A DNA stretch of 64,000 bases from CAZJCK01 sp964544635 (GTDB lineage: Bacteria; Zixibacteria; MSB-5A5; GN15; FEB-12), in assembly GCA_964544635.1 (NCBI GenBank), contig CAZJCK010000005.1, positions 1 to 64,000 on the forward strand, in the 5' to 3' direction. This document shows positions 8,372 to 16,408 of this stretch, in pieces; the first letter of the stretch is position 1, and every line of letters begins with the position of its first letter. The notes under the pieces are model-generated. The model was not told the origin of the DNA. It searched no databases and saw only the letters and a program-made list of their open reading frames with translations. Position numbers and translations under genes: made by a program.

Positions 8372-8737
8372 ATGCCCCGGAGAGTAAAGAAGAACAAACC
8401 AGCCCTCGCTAACCTGGCCGACAATTTCGTACAGAAGGTCGCCGCCACCGATGTCCGGACCCGCAAACGGCTTGTCCGCTTGGGGACCTGGGCGATTGTC
8501 ATTGCTACCCTCTGGTCGCTCATGTCGGGTATGTACGGTCTGCCGCGCATTGTCCGTCTCGAAATGAAGCGCCAGTCGCTCATCGATGCCAACCGGAGGC
8601 TCACTGCCGAGCTGGTCGATGCCTCCATCCTGCGCAAGAAACTGATCGATGATCCCCAGTACATTGAGTATATTGCTCGCAGTCGATACTACATGGTGTA
8701 TCCCAACGAATCGCTCTACCGTTACCGTATCCGCTGA
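8372..8737 (+). CDS. FtsB/DivIC-type septum formation protein
   Basis: Small bitopic membrane protein of the divisome. From ATG 8372 it has a basic cytoplasmic N-terminus (MPRRVKKNKP), one transmembrane helix (GTWAIVIATLWSLMSGMYGL), a short coiled coil (RLEMKRQSLIDANRRLTAEL) and the terminal segment DPQYIEYIARSRYYMVYPNE typical of FtsB/DivIC (about 120 aa). Such proteins link FtsL and FtsQ/DivIB and help activate septal peptidoglycan synthesis. A TTG at 8336 is an alternative start, but it would add residues outside the family pattern. It lies just upstream of recO. Confidence 0.82.
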   Translation: MPRRVKKNKPALANLADNFVQKVAATDVRTRKRLVRLGTWAIVIATLWSLMSGMYGLPRIVRLEMKRQSLIDANRRLTAELVDASILRKKLIDDPQYIEYIARSRYYMVYPNESLYRYRIR

Positions 8738-8743
8738 GCATAT

Positions 8744-9538
8744 ATGTCGCTTGAATCATCCGAGGGCGTAGTCCTCAAGTCATTCAACTGGTCGGAGTCG
8801 TCGCGGACGGTTGTCTTCTTCACCCGCCGTTTCGGCAAGCTGCCGCTGGTCGACAAGGGCGGGCGGCGTATCACCAGCCGTCGCGGTAAACTGCTGCCGT
8901 TTGCCTTGTTGGATCTGGCGTTTTATCACTCCGAAAAAGAGGCCCGCGGCTATGTTCGCGATATCGAACTGCTGAAGCACTACGAGCTGAGCGGCGAGGG
9001 TGCGCTGGGGCGGCTGGCTTATGCCTCGGCGGCCTGCGAGCTGCTCCATCAACTGCTGCCCGAAGAAGAGCCGCAGGAAGAGCTGTACGAGTACTTCATC
9101 TCCTTTTTGGCTATGACCGACCGGATCGACCGCGCCGGGCTGCCGCCGCTCTTCGTGGCGTTCTTTTTGCGGGTGCTGTCAATGCTGGGCTACTTTCCGT
9201 CGCTGGCCTACTGTGTCGGCTGCGGCAAACCGATCGAGGAGCTGGCCGAGCCGGGAGTCCAGCTGAACCTGGTGCCGATACGCGGCGGCATTGTTTGTCC
9301 GGCTTGCCAAAAGGCCGGAGATTATTATATTGGCCTGACTTTTGAGCACCTGAAACTGCTGACCATGCTCCAGGCGGCGTCGCTGTCCGAGGCGGCGCAC
9401 GCAAGGGTCGGCTATCAGCCGGCGGCCATACTGCTCGACGCCCTGACCAGGTTCCTGCGGTACCAGATCGGGTCGGCCAGGGATCTGAAGTCACTGGAGT
9501 TTCTGGAGAAATTGAAAAACAGCCAAGCGATAGGATAG
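8744..9538 (+). CDS. recO: DNA repair protein RecO
   Basis: RecO anneals single strands and, with RecR, loads RecA onto SSB-coated DNA. The protein has the N-terminal OB-fold (SSEGVVLKSFNWSESSRTVV, FTRRFGKLPLVDKGGRR), a helical middle, and the four-cysteine zinc knuckle CVGC...CPAC near residues 155-185. The length of 264 aa is normal. It starts 6 bases after the FtsB-like gene and ends immediately before glyS, so the three form one transcription unit. Confidence 0.93.
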   Translation: MSLESSEGVVLKSFNWSESSRTVVFFTRRFGKLPLVDKGGRRITSRRGKLLPFALLDLAFYHSEKEARGYVRDIELLKHYELSGEGALGRLAYASAACELLHQLLPEEEPQEELYEYFISFLAMTDRIDRAGLPPLFVAFFLRVLSMLGYFPSLAYCVGCGKPIEELAEPGVQLNLVPIRGGIVCPACQKAGDYYIGLTFEHLKLLTMLQAASLSEAAHARVGYQPAAILLDALTRFLRYQIGSARDLKSLEFLEKLKNSQAIG

Positions 9539-10888
9539 ATGCCCGACATGAGTGCGAAAGCAAAAACTGACGATACCATGGACAAACTGGTCTCGCTGTG
9601 CAAACGGCGCGGCTTTGTCTTTCCCTCCAGCGAAATCTACGGCGGCCTGATCTCCTGTTGGGATTACGGCCCGCTCGGCGCCGAACTGAAACGCAATCTG
9701 AAGACCTACTGGTGGGAGTCGATGACCAACCGCCGCGACGACATCGAGGGGCTGGATGCCGCTATCCTGATGCATCCGCAGGTCTGGCATACTTCCGGGC
9801 ACGTCGCCGAATTCAATGACCCGATGGTCGATTGCAAAACGTGTAAAGCGCGCTTCCGCGCCGACAAGCTGGAAGAGTCAACCTGCCCGAAGAAACCGTC
9901 CAAGTCCCCCCTCGAATGCGGCGGTGAGCTGACCGAGGCCAAACAGTTCAATCTCATGTTCAAGACATTCATGGGGCCGGTCGAGACCGATTCCAATGTC
10001 ATCTATATGCGCCCGGAAACGGCCCAGGGAATCTACGTTAACTTCCTGAACGTCAAGAACTCCTCGCGGCAGAAGGTGCCGTTCGGTATCGCCCAGATAG
10101 GCAAGGCCTTCCGCAACGAAATCACGCCGGGTAACTTTATCTTCCGGACCCGTGAGTTCGAACAGATGGAGATGCAGTTCTTCGTCCATCCGACAGAGGA
10201 CGAGAAGTGGTTCGAGTACTGGCGCGAGCAGCGCTGGGAATGGTACCGGTCGCTCGGCATCAATATGGACAAAATGCGCTGGCATGAGCACGGTGATGAC
10301 GAACTGGCGCACTATGCCAAGGCGGCCTACGACATCGAATATGAGTACCCGTTCGGCTGGCAGGAGCTTGAGGGCGTACACAACCGCACCGATTTCGACC
10401 TGAGCCGGCATATGGAGGCAACCAAAAAAGACCTGCGCTACATGGATGATCAGTACACCGAGAAGTTCCTTCCGTACATCATCGAGACCTCGGCCGGATG
10501 TGACCGCACTCTGCTCACATTGCTGGTCGACGGTTATGACGAGGTGGAGATCAAGGGGGAGACCCGGGTATTCATGCGACTGTCGCCGAAAATCTCACCG
10601 ATCAAAGCAGCGATCTTGCCGCTGGTCAAGAAAGATGGCATGCCCGAGTATGCCGAGAAGGTGTATGCCGAACTGAAAAAGCAGTTCAAGGTGTTTTACG
10701 ACCAGTCGGGTGCGATCGGGCGACGCTACGCCCGCATGGATGAGGCCGGCTGTCCGTATTGCATTACCATCGACGGTGACACCCTCGAAGATGACACCAT
10801 GACCCTGCGCGACCGCGACAGCATGGAACAGACGCGCATGAAACTGCCGGAGCTGGTGAAGTTTCTTGAGGAAAAAGTGTACGGGTAG
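9539..10888 (+). CDS. glyS: glycine--tRNA ligase (single-chain, alpha2 type)
   Basis: Class II aminoacyl-tRNA synthetase charging tRNA-Gly. At 449 aa it is the short single-chain form, not the GlyQ/GlyS heterotetramer. Visible elements are the zinc-type Cys cluster CKTCKARFRADKLEESTC, RPETAQGIYVNF, motif 2 (FRTREFEQMEMQFFV) and motif 3 (ETSAGCDRTLLTLL). The C-terminal anticodon-binding domain spans about residues 345-449. The ATG is the base directly after the recO stop codon. A strong bidirectional terminator follows. Confidence 0.95.
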   Translation: MPDMSAKAKTDDTMDKLVSLCKRRGFVFPSSEIYGGLISCWDYGPLGAELKRNLKTYWWESMTNRRDDIEGLDAAILMHPQVWHTSGHVAEFNDPMVDCKTCKARFRADKLEESTCPKKPSKSPLECGGELTEAKQFNLMFKTFMGPVETDSNVIYMRPETAQGIYVNFLNVKNSSRQKVPFGIAQIGKAFRNEITPGNFIFRTREFEQMEMQFFVHPTEDEKWFEYWREQRWEWYRSLGINMDKMRWHEHGDDELAHYAKAAYDIEYEYPFGWQELEGVHNRTDFDLSRHMEATKKDLRYMDDQYTEKFLPYIIETSAGCDRTLLTLLVDGYDEVEIKGETRVFMRLSPKISPIKAAILPLVKKDGMPEYAEKVYAELKKQFKVFYDQSGAIGRRYARMDEAGCPYCITIDGDTLEDDTMTLRDRDSMEQTRMKLPELVKFLEEKVYG

Positions 10889-10910
10889 TCGCACTTGGGA
10901 TAAACGGCAC

Positions 10911-10942
10911 GAAAAAAAGCCCGATTTAATCGGGCTTTTTTC
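10911..10942. terminator. bidirectional terminator between glyS and a convergent gene
   Basis: Stem AGCCCGAT/ATCGGGCT with seven A before and six T after it, so it can end transcripts from both sides (glyS on plus, the small gene ending at 10969 on minus). Confidence 0.88.
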
Positions 10943-10968
10943 GTGAAACCGTCGGTTGTGCTGTCGGT

Positions 10969-11226
10969 CTACAACGACCAGAATTGCTTTTCGAGCAGGC
11001 GGGCGATTGCCGATTTGTCCGGAAACATCGGTCCGTTCTTTCGGCGCGGCTTCTTGCGCCTGTCAGTCAGGGTAAGTCCATTGACCACCACAGTAGGTGA
11101 TTTCACCGGCTGGGTGGTCTCACGAATCTTGGCGAGGATTCCCCTGTCCTTCACATACTGAGTGACATAATCCCGAAACTCAATATGCCGTGGATCCTGG
11201 TCAGAATAGATGATGCCGATATCCAT
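10969..11226 (-). CDS. small thioredoxin-fold-like protein without a CxxC motif
   Basis: Hypothetical protein of 85 aa. The start (ATG 11226) is set by GGAGG eight bases upstream; a longer frame to 11253 has no such site. The order beta (MDIGIIYSDQD), helix, beta (ILAKIRETT), then SPTVVVNG with a cis-proline-like position, then a final helix, resembles glutaredoxin/thioredoxin folds. The CxxC position reads SDQD, so a thiol redox role is unlikely. A basic insert RRKKPRRKNG could bind nucleic acid. The fold call is inference. Confidence 0.6.
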   Translation of the reverse strand: MDIGIIYSDQDPRHIEFRDYVTQYVKDRGILAKIRETTQPVKSPTVVVNGLTLTDRRKKPRRKNGPMFPDKSAIARLLEKQFWSL

Positions 11227-11509
11227 GTCAGTCCTCCATTCCGGTCCGGTCACAACCTGTATACCATCGATTCATCAATCAACATAAACTTTCAATAAAT
11301 CGGCTGTGCCGGACGATCCTGTCGTTCATTCGACTTAAGCTGTCTTCGGCGGCGAGTAATGGTAAGCTGAGTATCATGACCGATGTCAACTCTTCGTGCA
11401 GTCGATAGTGAGGTAGAGAAGCCGCCGAACATTGTTCGACTCTCTTGCTATAACGCCGCAACTCAGGCGAAAGTTTCAGTCGCGTGCGAAAAGTGATGCT
11501 ACTATGGAA

Positions 11510-13654
11510 TTATGGCGTCGATGTCGGTGGTTGTGTCGGTGCCGTCGGTGGCGGCTGTGGTGCGCCGTACTGCTGCATCGTCGCCTGGTAGGTTCCAATG
11601 ACGGTGTTGGTGCGGTGGGGATTGACCGTCATGGCGCGATTGTACAGGGCTTGCGCCTGCATCATGAAGTCCTGGCGCTGATTCGTCAGCCCCAGAATCT
11701 GGAAGAACTGACCACAGCGAAGCTGAATACTGAAGTCGGTCGGGTAGCGGTCGGCCAGTTTGCCGAGGTACTCGACAACTTCAGCCCCACGGTCCTGCTG
11801 GTAGAGCATCGTCGCGTACAACGGTCCGGCTATTTTAGTAACTGGTTCACGCTCTTCAAAGGCATCAATCAACGTAAAAGCACTGTCGGAATTGTTCTGC
11901 GTGTACTGCGCGACCGCCAACTCGTAGTACGACGGCTGGTAAGCATTGGCCCGGGCGTTTTCAAAACGGTCCCAAATCGGATAAATCGCCACTTCTATAT
12001 CGCGAATCCAGTACGACGCCACCGGTGCGACATCGGCCAGCAGCGGATAATCACGGGTAGCCAGCTGCCAGTTGTTCGATTCGGCGGCGATATGGGTAAT
12101 CGGATAGCGATCAAACAGGCTGGTATCAACATTGGCCACCCCGAACAGGTGGATGAAGGTCGGCAGGTTGTTTTCCAGTCCCATCACCGCAGCGTACGGA
12201 CCGGAGAGCACAGCATCTTCACCCAGGATCCTTTCTACATCAATACTGGCTTCCTTAAGGTTGTAATTTTCAATCCGTGAAATGCTGATCTGCAACATCG
12301 ATTGTACGCCGATGGCCAGCGCCACCATCACGACCGCAGCGATTGTCCCCACCCGTCGGCCAATTACGTACTCCTGCTTCTGATTGAACAGCCACCAGGC
12401 GGTCGTCAGGGCCAGGGCGACAATAAGGCCGAACCAGGTCATCTTACCGATCGGCGCCGGCTGTACCCCGAACAAGAACAAGCGCCCGATTATGTTCGCC
12501 GACGCTACCCACAGCACCAGCAGTACCGGAATGAAAGCTGCTGGTCGGGTTGGGCGTTCAAGAGTCCTGTCTTCCCGGGTCAGCCAGTCGAGTAGCGACA
12601 GGGCGATGATCAGAATTGCCGGCAACACCGTGAGAAAGTAGCGGGTGGGTGAGTAATTGAGCGCCATCAAGCCAACCCAGCAGACCACAATCCACCAGAA
12701 TGCAAAGACCGACGTTCGCGGCAGGTCACGGAGCTTGCCGCCACGGCCCCAATAGAACGCCAGCAGCGCCGCTGCGATCGCGAGCATAAGAAGCAAATCG
12801 GGAGACCGTTCGAATACACGATTGACCACACCATACGTGATCAGCTTCTCGACAAAGAGAATTGGCGAGGTCAGGGCTTGCGGAAAGCCGCGTAAGCCGT
12901 AGGATTGCTCAGCCACATAGCCAAAGGCCGCCGTCCAATCGCCCGCATACAGCGCGAGAATCAGCACGACCGACATGACTATGAAACCGGCCACGGTGGC
13001 AATCACTTTGCGCCACTTGTCGGGCTGGCTCTCGGTCAGTACGGCCAGCACGATAACAGGTAAGAGCAAAGCGCCAAAGAGCTTGCCTACCAGCATGGCG
13101 GCCGCCGCTACGGCCCCGGCCAGCGCCACACCCGCCAGGCGTCGCCCCCAGAAAGTGTATACGAGAAATGTCAGGGCGCCGAGGAAGACAACCCCGTTTT
13201 CAAGGTAAGAGAGCCGACCATACGTAAACATGATACCGTTCAAGCCGAACAAAAGAATGACTGTTGGTACCGTCCAGCTCGAATGCCGGCGCCAGAACAC
13301 CAGCGCTAAAAGCAGCATGCCGGCGAGCGAGAGGATGACGCCGACGGTGTTGGCATTAGCCAGCGACGGTTCGGTGAGTGACATCCAAACATATGCGACC
13401 AGCGACGTCAGCGAATGCTGGTATACCGTCCACCTCGAATAATCGAACGGGTCCCAGTCGTTAAAGAGAATGGCATTGCGGGCATGGTAAACATACTGGG
13501 CGGGATCGGTCGACAGCGATTGGCCAAGCCCGACGAAGTACATGGGCGGATCGACGTCGAGATCGCTTGACCAGAAAATCACGACGCCGATCAGAATGAT
13601 GCCGGCCAGAAAAAACCATGCCCAGCGGGGAAGTTGAATGTCCGGTGTTGCCAT
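11510..13654 (-). CDS. GT-C type glycosyltransferase-like membrane protein with C-terminal repeats
   Basis: Integral membrane protein of 714 aa. A first helix (WAWFFLAGIILIGVVIFWSS) is followed by a periplasmic loop containing STDPAQYVYHARNAILFNDW, which resembles the acidic first loop of lipid-linked-sugar (GT-C, dolichyl-P-mannose type) transferases. About ten more helices follow to residue 460. The soluble C-terminus has TPR-like helices (YYELAVAQYTQNNSDSAFTL; AQALYNRAMTVNPHRTNTV) and a proline/threonine tail. It probably transfers a sugar from a polyprenyl carrier to an envelope acceptor; donor and acceptor are unknown. The gene starts 6 bases after selD ends, so they form an operon. Confidence 0.72.
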   Translation of the reverse strand: MATPDIQLPRWAWFFLAGIILIGVVIFWSSDLDVDPPMYFVGLGQSLSTDPAQYVYHARNAILFNDWDPFDYSRWTVYQHSLTSLVAYVWMSLTEPSLANANTVGVILSLAGMLLLALVFWRRHSSWTVPTVILLFGLNGIMFTYGRLSYLENGVVFLGALTFLVYTFWGRRLAGVALAGAVAAAAMLVGKLFGALLLPVIVLAVLTESQPDKWRKVIATVAGFIVMSVVLILALYAGDWTAAFGYVAEQSYGLRGFPQALTSPILFVEKLITYGVVNRVFERSPDLLLMLAIAAALLAFYWGRGGKLRDLPRTSVFAFWWIVVCWVGLMALNYSPTRYFLTVLPAILIIALSLLDWLTREDRTLERPTRPAAFIPVLLVLWVASANIIGRLFLFGVQPAPIGKMTWFGLIVALALTTAWWLFNQKQEYVIGRRVGTIAAVVMVALAIGVQSMLQISISRIENYNLKEASIDVERILGEDAVLSGPYAAVMGLENNLPTFIHLFGVANVDTSLFDRYPITHIAAESNNWQLATRDYPLLADVAPVASYWIRDIEVAIYPIWDRFENARANAYQPSYYELAVAQYTQNNSDSAFTLIDAFEEREPVTKIAGPLYATMLYQQDRGAEVVEYLGKLADRYPTDFSIQLRCGQFFQILGLTNQRQDFMMQAQALYNRAMTVNPHRTNTVIGTYQATMQQYGAPQPPPTAPTQPPTSTP

Positions 13655-13660
13655 ATACTC

Positions 13661-14713
13661 TTAATCGACCAGCAACGGAATTTCTCCGGCAGGTTCGACA
13701 GTTCCTATCTTTGCAATAAACAGGTTGCGATCTTTTGCCAGTTGCTCGAGCCGGTCGGTTTGCGCCGATGGCACGGCTATGAACAGGCCGCCCGACGTTT
13801 GCGGGTCGAACAGCAGCGGCCGGACCGGCGCATCGACTGAATCCGCAATCCGGCACTTGTCCTCAAGATACGCCTCGTTCGACTTCAGCCCGCCCGGTAT
13901 GGCGCCGGCTCCACCCAGATCAATAGCCTGGGGCAGGATCGGCAGGGCGGCGGCGTTGATTCTAATAGTCACCCCCGAAGCAGCCGCCATCTCGTGGGCG
14001 TGTCCCAACAGGCCGAAACCGGTAATGTCGGTGGCGGCGTGGGCGCCGACGGCCAGCATCAGCTCAGCGGCATCCCGGTTAAGCATCGCCATCTGTGCCA
14101 CCACCCGCTCGACCAGGGCATCGTCGACCATCCCTTTCTTAATGCCGGTGGTGATAATCCCGGTCCCGAGCGGTTTGGTCAGGTAGAGTACGTCGCCCGC
14201 CCTGGCGCCATCATTGGTAACTATCTTATCCGGGTGGATCAGGCCGGTCACTGCCACACCGTACTTGAGCTCCTGGTCCTTCACCGAGTGGCCGCCGACC
14301 ACCACCGCGCCGGCCTCCGATACCTTATCGGCGCCGCCCCGGAGGATGTCGGTGAGGATTGAGGCAGGGAGGCCCGACGGAAAGCCGACGATATTGAGCG
14401 CCGTAATCGGCCGCCCGCCCATGGCATATACATCCGAAAGTGCGTTGGCCGCGGCGATCTGGCCGAAATAATACGGGTCGTCGACGATCGGCGGAAAAAA
14501 GTCGACCGTCTGGACCAGCGCCGTGTCCGCGCTGATTCGATAGACCCCGGCATCATCGGCGTGGTTGAAGCCAACCAGCAGATCGGGATGGGTCGATTTC
14601 GGAAATGCTTTCAACGCCTCGGCCAGCACCGCCGGCCCCAGTTTGGAGGCTCAACCGGCACAGGCGACCTCGGCGGTCAGCTTGATGGTGGTCGCTTCAC
14701 GTTTGTCTGTCAT
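13661..14713 (-). CDS. selD: selenide, water dikinase; selenoprotein with in-frame UGA
   Basis: SelD makes selenophosphate from selenide and ATP, the selenium donor for selenocysteine and selenouridine. From ATG 14713 the frame reads MTDKREATTIKLTAEVACAG, then TGA (14653-14651, codon 21), then ASKLGPAVLAEALK and a full-length SelD body. The TGA sits exactly where the catalytic Cys/Sec of SelD lies, with the essential Lys (K24) three residues on, so it should be read as selenocysteine. Reading only from the next start loses the glycine-rich catalytic N-terminus. Further SelD features are GFNHADDAGVY, QTVDFFPPIVDDPYYFGQIA and DPQTSGGL. Total length is 350 residues. No clear Shine-Dalgarno precedes the ATG. 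selA, selB and selC are not in this window. Confidence 0.93.
14616..14650 (-). promoter_or_regulatory. putative bacterial SECIS hairpin in selD
   Basis: Directly after the UGA the mRNA can fold: outer stem GCCUC/GAGGC and apical stem GCCGGC/GCUGGC with a GGU loop at nt 21-23 past the UGA. The distance and the G-rich mini-loop fit the bacterial SECIS pattern that SelB binds. Confidence 0.6.
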
Positions 14714-14724
14714 AGGTGCTGCTG

Positions 14725-14753
14725 AAAGTAACACCGACCGGCGATTCGTGCAA
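14725..14753 (-). promoter_or_regulatory. possible selD promoter
   Basis: On the minus strand TTGCAC, 17-nt spacer, TACTTT. It lies only 11 nt from the ATG, implying a very short leader. The -10 match is weak. Confidence 0.3.
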
Positions 14754-14807
14754 CCGATGAGATGCCTCTCGGGGCAAATACTGGTGGAAAACCGATCGGT
14801 TGACGGT

Positions 14808-14836
14808 TTGTACAATCCGGTGGAGATACGTATACT
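14808..14836 (+). promoter_or_regulatory. promoter of the zinc-ribbon gene
   Basis: TTGTAC (14808-14813), 17-nt spacer, TATACT (14831-14836), followed by an AAGGGAG ribosome binding site. Confidence 0.55.
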
Positions 14837-14859
14837 GTGGCACGATAAGGGAGTAACTG

Positions 14860-15171
14860 ATGAATACCGGCTTAATTTGCTGGTCGTGCGGGCGCCCGAC
14901 CGACATTACCCATAAACCGACCCGCAACGATTACTGTCCGCACTGCGATGCCGGCCTGCGGACCTGTCGCGGCTGCCGCCATTTCGATCCGACCCGGCGA
15001 TCGCAGTGCCGGGAGACAATCGACGCACCGGTGCGGGATAAGGACAAGAACAATTTCTGTGACTGGTTCCAGCCGCGCCAGGCGACCAAGCGGGCCGGCG
15101 GCGTCGACACCAGCCACACCGATACCAAAGACGACCGCAGGCAGCGGTTCGACGACCTTTTCGAGGACTGA
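14860..15171 (+). CDS. small zinc-ribbon protein
   Basis: A 103-aa protein with eight cysteines in its first 66 residues: CWSCGRP, YCPHC, CRGCRHFDP, then QCRET and FCDWF. The paired CxxC motifs indicate one or two bound zinc ions. The C-terminus is charged (DTKDDRRQRFDDLFED). GGGAG lies seven bases upstream of the ATG and a promoter is visible. It is divergent from selD and followed by a terminator, so it is monocistronic. The function is unknown; nucleic-acid or protein binding would fit. Confidence 0.8.
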   Translation: MNTGLICWSCGRPTDITHKPTRNDYCPHCDAGLRTCRGCRHFDPTRRSQCRETIDAPVRDKDKNNFCDWFQPRQATKRAGGVDTSHTDTKDDRRQRFDDLFED

Positions 15172-15184
15172 TTTTCAATGCCAG

Positions 15185-15216
15185 AACCGCCTTTACATGC
15201 TGGTGAAGGCGGTTTT
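15185..15216 (+). terminator. intrinsic terminator of the zinc-ribbon gene
   Basis: Nine-base stem AACCGCCTT/AAGGCGGTT with TTTT, 13 bases after the stop codon. Confidence 0.75.
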
Positions 15217-15299
15217 GCTCAATTCGCAAAAAAATCACGATTCTGTAGAGATTTTTTTGAAAAAGCGGAACCTTTTTCATCTGGAAGCCGTTTTAGCTA

Positions 15300-15328
15300 T
15301 TGACTAACATGGAGAGAGTGGATAAAAT
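15300..15328 (+). promoter_or_regulatory. strong sigma-70 type promoter of a small RNA
   Basis: TTGACT (15300-15305), exactly 17 nt, TAAAAT (15323-15328). It is the best consensus match in the window and no coding region follows it. Confidence 0.7.
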
Positions 15329-15334
15329 AAGTCC

Positions 15335-15429
15335 ACGACTGGTTAGTCGCTGAAACAGACGCCAACATACCTTGCATATACCTCCCACAAACCAGGGATC
15401 CGAGCAATCGAATCCCTGGTTTATTTTTT
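15335..15429 (+). ncRNA. predicted small RNA of about 95 nt
   Basis: Transcript predicted between the promoter at 15300-15328 and the terminator at 15389-15429. It begins with a hairpin CGACT/AGTCG (15336-15349, loop GGTT), continues through about 38 unpaired bases that include CATATACCTCCCACAAACC, and ends in an 11-bp terminator stem. The unpaired CCTCCC stretch is complementary to Shine-Dalgarno sequences, as in base-pairing regulatory RNAs. No start codon with a usable frame is present. It lies downstream of the zinc-ribbon gene and is convergent with the exosortase operon. The targets are unknown. Confidence 0.6.
15389..15429 (+). terminator. terminator of the small RNA
   Basis: Perfect 11-bp stem AAACCAGGGAT/ATCCCTGGTTT followed by ATTTTTT. 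Confidence 0.85.
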
Positions 15430-15450
15430 GCCTGAAAATTGATCGGAAGA

Positions 15451-16386
15451 TTACTGCAGGCCGGCCACCCAGCGCGAGAACAGCCGGTGACCGATGTCGC
15501 GGCCGGGGCTGATCAGCCCGACCACTTTGCCGCGGACCCGCCCGGTAACCACTGCGCCGCGTTCGGGATGTTCGAAGCTGATGCCGGTGCCCGGCTCGAA
15601 GCTGAACAGAACAGGCGACTCCGACACCGAGGCCACGCGCTCGGCACCCTCGCGCATCGCCGCCATCTTGTTCTTATCCGGATCCTGCATCAGGAACAGC
15701 GTGACGGTGTCGCTGCCGACGACATACTTCGAGGAATAGACCCGCTCAACTCCCGGAAAGCCAAGATAATCATAGGCTGTAAACTGGTCGGCCGACTGAA
15801 CCTTGCCGGAGAAGGGGAAGAGGATAAACATGGTCGGCAGGCCAACCGCGCCGCCGATGGCCATGTCGATAGCCCGCGCCACGCTGTCGATGGCACTGCT
15901 GTCGGCGGCAGACTCAGAGTAAATCGTCGCCACATAGACATCGCGGCTGAATACCAGGCTGTCGCCCCGGCGATACCCCTCGGAGCCGAATTTCACGCCA
16001 TCGAGAATGTCCGGGCGATTGGCGGCGTAATAGCCAAAGGCATCGTCGATCGAGGCAAACTGCCGCAGTTGTCCTGCCACACCGGTCTCGCCCACTTCAA
16101 ACCGTGCCGTCGCCTGGCCGCTGATATTGGCTTTCAGCAGCGGCGCCACGATGGAGTCACCCATGGCTGCGGCCAGATCGGACGGCCGCTGTACTGATGG
16201 CGGCGCGGCCAGGTCAACCCCGAGGCTGTCGGCGGCCGACTGCAGCACCTGATCTCCCTCGAACATGAGACCGTCGAGCCGTGATGGTTCAGGAATCGTC
16301 TCCTTTGGCTCGCTCGAGCAGCCGGATAGAAGAACGGTCGCGATCACGAGTAAGACTACCGGCGCGACAAGCCGTGGTGTCGTCAT
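15451..16386 (-). CDS. exosortase-associated lipoprotein, DUF6599-like
   Basis: Predicted lipoprotein of 311 aa. The start at ATG 16386 gives a short basic N-terminus, hydrophobic core and lipobox LLSGC, so the Cys should be lipidated. The mature domain (FASIDDAFGYYAANRPDILD, FSRDVYVATIYSES, VVGSDTVTLFLMQDPDKNKM) resembles DUF6599 proteins. It is the third gene of an exosortase-epsI operon and probably acts in the same export or polymer pathway; its exact role is not known. Confidence 0.72.
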   Translation of the reverse strand: MTTPRLVAPVVLLVIATVLLSGCSSEPKETIPEPSRLDGLMFEGDQVLQSAADSLGVDLAAPPSVQRPSDLAAAMGDSIVAPLLKANISGQATARFEVGETGVAGQLRQFASIDDAFGYYAANRPDILDGVKFGSEGYRRGDSLVFSRDVYVATIYSESAADSSAIDSVARAIDMAIGGAVGLPTMFILFPFSGKVQSADQFTAYDYLGFPGVERVYSSKYVVGSDTVTLFLMQDPDKNKMAAMREGAERVASVSESPVLFSFEPGTGISFEHPERGAVVTGRVRGKVVGLISPGRDIGHRLFSRWVAGLQ

Positions 16387-16408
16387 AGCCAACCTCATTT
16401 GCTGCCTG

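Noticed and set aside
13661..14653. selD as a pseudogene or truncated gene starting after the TGA
   Set aside because: The codons before the TGA keep the SelD N-terminal pattern, the TGA is at the known Sec/Cys site, and the rest of the gene is intact.
15389..15422. TCGAATCCC resembling a tRNA T-arm
   Set aside because: It is one arm of an 11-bp terminator stem; no anticodon or acceptor arms surround it. I saw no tRNA T-loop consensus outside coding sequence in the window.
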